Assembly: GCF_030247195.1 (NCBI RefSeq)
Contig: NC_080670.1
Location: 45,150,194 to 45,214,193 of the forward strand
Length of the DNA: 64,000 bases
Direction of reading: 5' to 3'
Source: Topomyia yanbarensis
Lineage: Eukaryota > Arthropoda > Insecta > Diptera > Culicidae
Positions 54,776 to 64,000 of the stretch are shown here, piece after piece. Numbering within the stretch: the first letter of the stretch is position 1; every line of letters starts with the position of its first letter. The position numbers and the translations under genes are program-made. Below the pieces are notes generated by a model. The model did no database searches, was not told the DNA's origin, and worked only from the letters and a program-made list of their open reading frames with translations.

Positions 54776-56340
54776 AAAATCTTTCGTCTGGATACACCGA
54801 TAAATATCTCTTTTGAAAACATCTTAATAGTTTGAGTAAATTTTATACTTTTTTTATAAGAAATGTAAAAAGGTACAAATTTCCCAAACGAATCAAAATT
54901 CCGTTAAGAGAATCCATTCATCTGCATGTTAGCACATGCTTACATACAGTGATACAATTTCTAAGTAATCCGGATAAGACATTAATATTACAAACGATTT
55001 AGTCTTGTGCGCCAAATAAAAAGAAAAAGCAGAAACGACGGCAGCCATTTTAGCTGCCAGCTTGTGACTCTTCACGATGTCCTTAAAGCGCATATGAATT
55101 TCTGTATGACGAATACTGCGTTGGCAACCAATCTCACATAATGTTGCTCCTAGAAACACTATCTAATTTTCTACAATTTCATCAACTTTCATTATTTCTT
55201 TATGGATTTCATAACTTACTACATGACCCGATTCAAGAATTCATAGGTTACTTCCATTTTATGTTATTAGGATGGACGTAAAAATGTCTTTTGGACATAA
55301 TAAAAATGGCGATTTTGATAAAAAATTAAATATTTTTATAAAAGTTTAAAAGAAAAGTAACATTCTGTGAACAAAGTTTAAACGATTTTCGTTTTAGACT
55401 ACAGTAATACGTGTCTTTAGGATCACACCCAGCTCGAAAGTAGTCCTATACATAAGAATCAGTAGGTAGGGTGGTAGGGGTACAAAGATTTTCCACACTT
55501 GTCCATGGAGGGGAGGAAGGGAAAATCAAGGTATTTGTGCCCACGTGATATAATAACGGCCCCTTAGGACGAAGATTTTCCCTTTTTGAACAGTTTTTAT
55601 CAAATATGGTCACTTATTCGAAAATTATATCATCGACCCCTTTCTCTCTATAAGCTGGCAATAAATTCGAAGAATATAATTTTCGTGCAATTTTCAACGT
55701 TTCTGCTAAGTTGACTATACTTACAATAGTATTTAAAGTGCTAAAATTTAAGAAATAGTGAAATTCTGAGCAGATTACGAACTTTTTGTCGCGTTGTTTT
55801 GCTGACATCCCCGTTAATATGGTTTTATTTCCTTTTCATGCCACAAAATTAATAACGCCCGTTGACATCTAAGTACTAGTGCCCGCCGATAGATGACATT
55901 TTTAATTTTTGGCAATAATTGCAAATTAAAATTATTTTAATCATAACAGGGAGGTTAGCGGCACAAAAAGAAATGTTGACACCGTAGTGGTCTTATTGTT
56001 TTGCCCGTAACTCTACGGATTTTTTTTTTTGCTTTCCATATTCTTGTATATCATTTTTATGACCTTTAAGCAGTATAGGAAAATATTATTTTTGAAAATT
56101 TGCAGTGCAGTATATTTCTTTTAAATATCGTGTGAATTATGTGGATTATTTATTATTATTAAGAATTTTAATTCGATTAAAAGATGATGTTAAAAAGCAG
56201 ATGTAAATTTTGAAGATCACTCTTGGAAATAACTTGAAGCGTGCGATTTTCTTTTGACTAAACCTTATTCGTGCATCCACTTCAACAACCTATGAAAGGG
56301 GGATGTGCTTATACACACTATTATAAAGGAAATCAGTATA
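54776..56340. other. Intergenic or intronic, no gene recognised
   Basis: Contains a G-rich patch at 55,465-55,520 similar to the one at 43,720-43,800, otherwise AT-rich. Confidence 0.45.
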
Positions 56341-56506
56341 TATGTCCTTAATAATGACTATCAAATTGCTTCCAGGTCCTCCTCGTCAGTTACGTTGCAA
56401 CTTGCATACTATTGCAGCGAACACTCTGTCAACGAAGTTACTCGTTCTGACATATTTGCACATTGCATCATATCGGCCCTGTGAGAAGTGTGTTTTCCTT
56501 CGTTTT

Positions 56507-56881
56507 TCACAAATCGTGAACCGTCATCGAAGACGACTGCTCTGGTGTTTCATCTGTGTCACCACATCTGTTGCGCTTTTTGGTTGTTTCGTTTTGTCTA
56601 CTAGAGCTTTTAGTTTTTTTTCGCACGGCATTTGCGCTAGTTTCAAGAACCGCTTTTGCTGATTTGTCATCCGTCTGATGTAGTAGTCTGGAACTGAATA
56701 ACTGAAATCGATTAGCACAATAGGCTGCATCAGTGTTCAGAAGTTTACATCTCACACACCTATTATCTGAGCACTCCCTGTAATGACTCCATATGTTCGG
56801 AGTAGAACTAGTCAAACACCCTGGAGTTGCAAGCTCAGCACTTGCATTAACCATCACCACGTACATACCATACGTATACAC
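56507..56881 (-). other. Open frame with coding-like composition, unidentified
   Basis: A 124-codon minus-strand frame from ATG 56,881 contains SAELATPGCL, a Cys-rich patch (ECSDNRCVRCKLLN) and a Lys/Arg/Thr-rich tail (RKKTKSSSRQNETTKKRNR). It may be an exon or a decayed fragment. No family could be named. Confidence 0.3.
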
Positions 56882-57921
56882 TATACTTGTTTATTTTGCT
56901 CTTGTAGGTGCAACGTAAACCGAAGAGGTTGATAAAAACTAACTTGAAAAAACTACTAAACACTTGAAACAGAGTATCACACCAAGAAAACATTAATCTC
57001 GAGCAAGAACCAGTACAGGTTAAATGTACCTCTATAAGTGCCGAGTTCTCTCCCTTGCTGTGGGCGTGTGTGTCGCAAAAATGTAGGTGAACCTGCTAGT
57101 GTTGCTTTTTTAAATCGTTCATTCATTCGATTGATTGCACTCTCACAAGCGATCGACATCGTTGAGGGAAAATAGTTACCGCACATTTCATACAAACATC
57201 AGCAATGAATACAGAATAACAGTAACATAGGGTGTTGAGCCTAATTTCGCTGTTTTCTCAACGTAATCATTTCAAGCATTCCACTGATTTGAACCTGTTA
57301 GTAAGACTGTCGTTCACTATCTTGGTTTAACCAATTGTCTAAAATCGATTGTATGCCGAGTATTCAACGAAACTGTGCGGTACTCTGACTAATAGGTTTA
57401 AAATAGCAAAATCACCCTACATTACGTATACTACAAAGTCACAAAGTGCCACAGACTCGCCGTGGGGTAAGAGTAGGTACGTACTACATACTGAGAAATA
57501 GTGGAAAATTCTATTACTTTGTCCGCGAACGGGCAATCGTTCGGCCAATTATTTCCGCACGCCGAAGAAAAGTTTGGACAAATTTACGTTCTCTACTAGC
57601 GAAAACAATAGCTCTCGTCAGAGATAATCCGATGCGGTATTTTGCTGCCATCGAGCTATCATTGAATTTCTTGAGAGTAAAGAGAGTGAAAAAAACTTTG
57701 AGGAAGTGTGATATAATCGCCGATATTTGCAGTCTGTCCGGGAAACCGATCTATTTCGACGTTGGAGCAGTTTCCGGGTAAAATTTTTGCTGCAGGCAAT
57801 GCTAAATAGTAAATCACACATGATTCTACTACCCCTTTCGACGGAAGCCAGACCTTCCTATGTCACCCTTGTACCGGACAATCTAGTAATTAATCGAATG
57901 TATTTCTTTTCTTTTTTTCAG

Positions 57922-58461
57922 CAGCGGTAGCAAATTCCAGACCAACTCGATTGGCACCGGGGAGCCGAAAACAACCAAAGGCAGCAAACTGCCGCCAAAA
58001 ATAATAGTCCGGACACATCAAAACACTGTGGGATCATCAAACGATTTTGTTTTGCGAGTGTATCAACACGAAAGGGTGAAATACGAGAGAAACAAAAAGG
58101 CAGCGCTAGTAAGCAAAAGTGTCCAATTCGTGCGAGTGAAGCAAATTGCTGCAGTGTATCGTGAAAGGGAAAAAAATCTTGTGTCATAACAAAGAAAGAG
58201 AGCAGTGTTGTGTGCGCGCGGTTGAAGGGAATTCGTAATTTGTGATCAAATAGCAAACTTAGCAACGAGAATGTAAATCGACTGTTCATAGTGGTGTGAT
58301 ATGGGCATACAATGTTTGTCACCGACGTGATATATGCGTGCGATTTTCAATGAAGTATGATTTTGTAGCATACACAACTGAAGAAGTGGGAACATTTATG
58401 TGAGATATATATTCGAGTATCCAGACAGAACTGTTTTAGTACGGATAATATAAATAAAAAG
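57922..58461 (+). other. Candidate internal 5'-UTR exon
   Basis: It is preceded by a strong polypyrimidine tract and acceptor (TTTCTTTTCTTTTTTTCAG, 57,903-57,921) and ends at a donor GTGAGATTT (58,462). The 540 bases are G+A-rich and lack a long frame. This is typical of leader exons of large regulated insect genes. The gene itself would continue to the right of the window. Confidence 0.5.
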
Positions 58462-59640
58462 GTGAGATTTAGTTTTATCTCTACTTTAAGCTTTTTCAGG
58501 TATTTCTATGAATAACGCTTGGTAAACATCACATTAAAAATAAGTTAACCGGGGGGCAAACAAAATATAAACATTTATTTTTATATCCTTCGATCGTTCT
58601 CGTGGACGTTTCCGCAGGGTTGAGCTGTTTGTTTTACTTAAGGAATTCAAGTAAATTGAATCAATCAAAAGTTCATATAAGAAATGGATTCTTAAGTTTT
58701 TCGTTTTACATAATTTTCCGAGCAGTACAATTTCTAATAGCGGTTTAATCAGTTTCTTAATTCCCTAAAAAAGCTTGAACTTTCTCTAAGAACTTAAAGT
58801 GAACATTAAATAGTACATTTAGGTATTAACTTTTGGTTGCTTGAATAGTTTTCGTTACGTCGTGGCGGCACATGGACCGACTTTACACAAAAGCATGACA
58901 ATCGGTCAAATATGACCCTGCTTGATAACAATGTACAGAAACAGGATTGCAACATTTTACTTATGGACTTTTGGAAAATATTCTGAAATCAATCCAAAGG
59001 TGCTCACAAATGTAGTGTGCGTCAATGTATTTATTTATCTCAGATATGGTTTTCTCTGACATTTTTTCTATTGCGTATTTTGTATACAGTAGCCTGGCGA
59101 ACGTACATTCTGTGCATATTATAATTTTTCGAGCTCTAGTGGAAACTTCAGCTTTGGTTAATCGCTTGTGCTGAAGATTTGTAGATTTTTTTGTTTGGTA
59201 CATGATAATAATTCGGCTCTGTTCCGCGTACATCTTCAAAATCCTTGCATTTTTTCCCATCTTGTTGCGTAATAGGTAGTCACATCAGAGAAATTCATTT
59301 GATAGTCGTACGGAATCACGAAACGTATAGGAATCATCAGTTCATTTTTGCATTTTTTAATAAAAAGGAAGCCTATGCAATCACTCTGAAACTCGACTTT
59401 TTAAGCTACACCCGGGTGTAGGGTGTCATACACCACTAAATTCAGTTCGTCGATATCTGAAAATGTCTGTATGTTTTACAGTATGGTTAAATGGCTGCAT
59501 TGGGGCACTAGGCGGGATTCACTTTTGTGCCTAACCACTACTAACAGTCCTTACTTTTCTTCCTTCCTTTTGTTCCACGAGACTGCATTGAAGCGTTATA
59601 TTGTGGGGAGGCTGATTCGGTCTTACAACAAAATGACTCA
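58462..59640. other. Probable intron; nothing recognised
   Basis: AT-rich sequence with short frames only. Confidence 0.5.
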
Positions 59641-59649
59641 TTAGATCAT

Positions 59650-61420
59650 ACATTAGAGCGGTTTAGTGGGCCATTTGGCTCCCGTTTCTGTGAACCATTT
59701 AGTTCCTGTTTTCGCGAGCCATCTCAATGAACCTTTTATTCCTTGGCGGCGGAATTTCTTCCGATACTGATGCCCGTTGCGTGAGCCATTTAGCTCCCAG
59801 TTTTGTCGCAATTTACTCGGATAGTCTATACATCCTACCCAAAGGAGCAACCAGTACTTGGCAGTGTTGGTTCGGCGATACCGGATGAAGCGTAGCTTCT
59901 GGTTCGCTGCTTCCGGTTCGCCGAAAACTCGACGACCCACCGCTCGCGCTTCACTCGACCTACTCGATCTTGTCCCTGACGGTGAAACTAGTCTGCTCAC
60001 ATACTTCGGTCCGGCTATTCCAAATGGTTCGTTGTGCTCAGTACACTGGCGCCTCAAGCAAAGGTGTGGTTGCCCCCACAGCTTTTCCCTTACCATAACC
60101 GTCGTGACTTTAAAATTTCAAGTCGATGATATAGTCTCCGACCGCGATTTTCACCTGTTGCTATTTTTGGCTGCTAGTCAACATCAACTCTGTTTTATGA
60201 CAGGTAATCGTCTCCATGGCGAATGCCTCCACCTCTTCTAGTGATTCTCCGATTACTTGGAGCACCACGTCATCCGCGAAACCGAAAAGCGTTACATCTC
60301 TGGGAAAGTTCAGCTTCAATACTCCATCGTACACTGCGTTCCACAGGGTCGGGCCGCGGAACGTAAGTCGTAGTTGTCATTCTCCCTTGTCTGTCTCGTA
60401 GATAAGTGTCCAGTACTAAAAGCAGCTCTGTAATATTCTGCAGATGCTAACATATCCGGGTTCCCTGATAAGCCCCAAACCTGTTTTCAGAATCGGGTTT
60501 GCGGCTTATCCTGGGTCCTTCTTCACTTTCATGGCTTTCGCCATCTCGATCAGCTATTTGTCGGTAATTCTAGCTTCTTCTTCTCCATGATCCTCCTCTT
60601 CACTGTATTGCGAAGATTGGTTCATGTTGCGGAGAAAACCTTTCGATGGTGAACTCCATCTTCTCCGGGAATCTTTCAGGTAGTGCAGATGGGCCTTTTA
60701 TCTTTGCCATGCAAACTCCGTAGGCGTCTCATCGAGAATCCGCGTTGGCTTTGTGCAAAGCTCATCAATAAGGCTTTCTTGTACAGACTGTTTTGTTGAG
60801 AGCGGTTTTTGCAGCTCGTTTCCATCTTTCGATGTCATTACGACCCCTCTAACTTCTCCAAGCTCGGAGGCAACTTATACGTAGATCGGTAATCGTCGTA
60901 TTGTACCCGGCGATCGTTTCCCGGTTTCCATTTCTCGCAATACACGCCTTTGTTAGTACTGCCGTTAATTCGTTCGCATTTGGGTTGAAGAGGATGCCCT
61001 CAAATTTAAGTTCTTCGGCGGATACGTCCTTGTGAATGATGACTGTTTTCCACCTTCACTCGTTTATATATCTTCCATGTTATTAAAACCGTGTCCTGTT
61101 AGCAATGCTGCGCCAGATCGCTTGATGGTCGCTGTAGGTATATCCTCGCACACTTTTTAGTCCATTTTTGCTGTCACTTGGATACAAAAATTGACATTGA
61201 TAATGGATTCCCGGCTCTCCCTGCGGTAAGTTCTGATAGTACCTTTGTTTGTATGATCTACATTTAGCTGTGCAGGAACCTTCTTGGTCGCTGATGGCCT
61301 GACAAGGTTCTTTTGATTCCAGCGTCTATTTCGACAATTTCGCAAGTTACTGGTGCTTGGAATATTTCAGAATTAAAGTCTGGAAAACAGCTTATTCGAT
61401 TTTCACAAGTTTAGTCTTAA
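59650..61420 (-). mobile_element. Decayed R1-like LINE
   Basis: Minus-strand pieces in protein order: EELKFEGILFNPNANELTAV, DDYRSTYKLPPSLEKLE, then the RT start LIEMAKAMKVKKDPG (about 60,560), GPTLWNAVYDGVLKLNFPRD with the catalytic GFADDVV (near 60,270), and VKIAVGDYIIDLKF (near 60,130), a pattern typical of the R1 group. Frameshifts and stops are abundant. Most of RT before motif C and the C-terminus are lost or scrambled. Confidence 0.68.
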
Positions 61421-62060
61421 ATGGACGGTTTAGTAACAGACTTTGATCCGGTGAAGTTCATAAGAATCGCACAGGCAGCTGCGGAAATACGGTATGAACA
61501 CTACGATCCTATATGCTATCTTTAAATGTCAAAAGCCTTTCGGTAAATCTTATGCATATTGAATATTGAACCACATATAAATCTCCAGGAGTCTGATTTG
61601 AATTCAGATTGTTTCTTTATCGAAATTATTTTCGAATGCATTAACCGATCTCTATCGACTGTTGCGCTTAAAATGGAATCGATTCAGAAGTAGGTCTGCA
61701 TTAGCCTTCACAGGCGGGCCCTTTCTTCCGCGAACAGAAAACGTTTCGTTTGATGTTAGAATGGATCGACGATTTTATTCAGACGTCGTATCTACCCGAG
61801 AATGGTCAAAATAAAAAAAATCATGGGATGGCAATTTCCAAAATTACCATAATAGTTTCCCATGATGAAAAGCAAGGGTGACATAATTTTTAAAAAAGAT
61901 TTTAAATGGCCCTATTGCTTTTTTATTCGGTTGATTGCTAGTACTGAACCTCTAGATCCCACAATATTTGTAGTCATACTGAGCTTTGTTTTAAACAGCC
62001 ATGCGTTTCACGCGCGTATTTGCTGTAACACATTCAATCTATTGGCAACTTTAATAGGGG
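61421..62060. other. Intergenic or intronic, nothing recognised
   Basis: No supported feature. Confidence 0.5.
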
Positions 62061-62180
62061 AGCATGTCGTTTGGCATAAGGTTATTTGGCATAAGTACAT
62101 TTGACATAGCCGTATGTGACACATGGTTTCGTTTTGCATAATGTTCATTTGGCATAATGTACATTTGGCATAATTATGTA
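62061..62180. repeat. TTTGGCATAA repeat cluster
   Basis: TTTGGCATAA and close variants (TTTGACATAG, TTTTGCATAATG) occur six to seven times at spacings of 13-21 bases. This is the reverse complement of the ATGCCAAATG cluster at 8,201-8,380. Confidence 0.8.
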
Positions 62181-63090
62181 TGGGTATATTATCATTCCGC
62201 ATTCAATTTGTGTGCAATAATTATACGGCTCTATCATAGCTGACTGTGCTACAGTTCTAAGTGAAGATATAAAATACAGCTAATTCAGACATTTCTTCTA
62301 CAGAAGACAGACCAGCAAAAGGAAAACCAACAAAAAATCTAAATAGAAAAAAAACAAGAGTGAAAAAGAGCTAGTGCCATAACTAAACAATATCGAACGT
62401 TTTTGCGACAGAGAAATGAACAAATTTCTTCGTGCTGAGGAAATCTGTAACTGTCCTTCGATCCCTTTCGCAAATGGTAAAATATCAAACCTCATACATA
62501 ACTGAAGTCATCATTCCACTCAGACGAGACCATGCGTCCTCCTCACGCAATCCAGCACCGTGGGTTTATTCCCTAGTTTGTCAAACAAGCACCAAATAAA
62601 CATAGAAATTAGTCTGCTCAGCCCAAAGCAATGTCAGCCCGATTGGCAACGTCCGGATACGTCTTCCCTTACAATATCATCAAAGCAACGAATATTTAAA
62701 AATGCATACCAAAAAATATGAGTAACTTTGAAAATGATAAAGTAAAGACTACAACTTATTTGCAACAAAATAAAAGCGGAAAAAATAGTTACGTAACCAA
62801 AGTGGCTCACTACACTGTTGACCAATCATCCAACAAAAAAAAACGTGGACGACAAAAGCTGACCACCGCCCCAATCCGAAGCGAACAGTTCCTGGGTTTG
62901 GTTTCACACTGATGGAATCAGCACAAATCGTCTTATTTTCAATAGGGCTGGAGAATGTTTGTATTAAGTTGGTAATGGTCGTGGTCGATTAGTGATCGTA
63001 TCTGTACGACGAAGATGATTTGAATCTTAGGATTTCACTCAACCACTAACGGCAGGGACCAAAGGTAACTCAAACTGGCCTCAGCCTGAG
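62181..63090. other. Intergenic or intronic, nothing recognised
   Basis: AT-rich DNA with short frames only. Confidence 0.5.
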
Positions 63091-63104
63091 GGATGGCAGG
63101 GTGG

Positions 63105-63220
63105 CGATTCCCGGAAAAAACCTGGAAAATCAGGGAATTTCAGGGAATTCTATTTGACCTGGAAAAACCTGGAATTTTCAGGGAATTTGTAATCAAATCA
63201 GGGAAAAATTTCGACCTGGT
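63105..63220. repeat. CCTGGAAAAYCAGGGAATTT repeat
   Basis: The words CCTGGAAAA and CAGGGAATTT alternate about three times over 110 bases (ACCTGGAAAATCAGGGAATT, ACCTGGAATTTTCAGGGAAT). The unit is a simple degenerate tandem with local palindromy. The short frame across it is not a gene. Confidence 0.75.
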
Positions 63221-64000
63221 GTTAATATTTTTTTATAAATGCGACTGGAAAGTATTGGCTCAAATATTCAGTTGAACGCACTTACTCCCCTCAACACATT
63301 TTATACTAGGGAGAATCACAATATTTGATCCATCTCATAATTACAACTTCTCACAACAATGGTTGTATGGGTCATTCCCCGTCAGATTTACAACCAAAAT
63401 GTGAATTCCTTCGATTTTTTTTCTTGCATTCTTTAGCAAAAAATAATTGACACGTATTTTTTGTTTTGGCTGAATATGATACTTTTTCCAAGTTATTAGA
63501 TTTTTAACTTTTGAAGTTTATAAAATGGAACATTTTTCAATCACTGATAACTCGGAAAGTATTTGATGCATGGAAAAAAAATTATTTACAAAAAGTTGTT
63601 TTTGCATGAGCTTACCGAAAAAAAACATAAAAAATATTTTTTGTTATATAACTTATTATAAACAAATTGATTTTTTTAAAGTTGGGCCGATTTTAAATAT
63701 TAAGAATCATGTTTAATTCTTTTTTGTGAAAAAATCTGGAGTGGGTATCAGAATACTATGCGAGATATTACAGTATAAACTGAAAACAAGCCAATTTTAC
63801 ACTAAACGACCGACGACAGACCTGTTATAATTGTATTATCTCGTGAAGTACTTGGAGATCCAATCCGAAATTTCTACCGAATCTTCGCAATATAATTATA
63901 AATGATTTCAAAAAATAATAACAAAATGTTTTTGGCTCAACTTTAAAAAAAATTGCTTCTAGTATTTGTAGAATACATAAGTTACATAGCAAAAACAAAT
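63221..64000. other. AT-rich end of the window, nothing recognised
   Basis: Runs of A and T, no supported feature. Confidence 0.5.

Noticed and set aside
56342..56662. 106-codon plus-strand frame
   Set aside because: It overlaps a more coding-like minus-strand frame and has no recognisable feature.
57446..57781. 111-codon frame upstream of the leader exon
   Set aside because: It begins with GTG, not ATG, shows no domain and overlaps the likely intron.
62718..62912. Short Lys-rich frame
   Set aside because: Composition only; no domain, no upstream gene context.

Overview
The window looks like repeat-rich nuclear DNA of a mosquito, most likely culicine. It is AT-rich with long intergenic stretches. 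The two host genes I can identify have short GT-AG introns. One LINE is a single-ORF, RNase H-bearing element that resembles the Lian group (LOA clade) described from Aedes. Species cannot be decided from the sequence alone.

Host genes are few. At 24.1-25.8 kb two conserved genes converge tail to tail: an FSH1/OVCA2-type serine hydrolase (two exons, plus strand) and Elongin B (minus strand, with the start codon alone in its first coding exon at 26.5 kb). A 35-codon candidate first coding exon lies on the minus strand at 10.1-10.2 kb. Candidate non-coding 5' exons with good splice sites lie on the plus strand near 47.2-47.6 kb and 57.9-58.5 kb. Degenerate C2H2 zinc-finger sequence lies near 44.8-45.5 kb.

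Everything else recognisable is mobile DNA. From left to right: an (AT)160 microsatellite; a near-complete 5-kb Lian-like LINE (2.7-7.7 kb) with a 1,214-codon ORF, plus a small inverted piece of the same 3' end at 0.6 kb; a set of MITEs at 12-14.7 kb, including one 175-bp family inserted into itself four times; a decayed BEL/Pao retrotransposon (about 14.7-18.9 kb); and, abutting it, a decayed RNase H-containing LINE on the minus strand (18.9-22.9 kb). A 1-kb foldback element lies at 27.0-28.0 kb. Further on are an inverted pair of TIR elements (39.2 and 42.8 kb), a degenerate tandem array (51.2-51.8 kb), a retroposon flanked by a 22-bp duplication (53 kb), an R1-like LINE remnant (59.7-61.4 kb) and several dispersed palindromic families.

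The most striking structure spans 28,483-38,665. A roughly 314-bp TIR element (8-bp target duplication GCCGCCAC) was entered by a Ty3/gypsy retrotransposon (5-bp duplication GCGTA, nearly identical LTRs). The left LTR of that retrotransposon was then split by a 4,886-bp insertion with 11-bp inverted termini and a 7-bp duplication (GTATGGT). The inner insertion shows no transposase. It carries fragments of two unrelated host genes in opposite orientation, a PiT phosphate transporter and the PAN2 deadenylase, together with smaller MITEs. Every junction can be read directly. The innermost unit therefore looks like a gene-capturing DNA transposon (analogous to Pack-type elements of plants) that moved recently.
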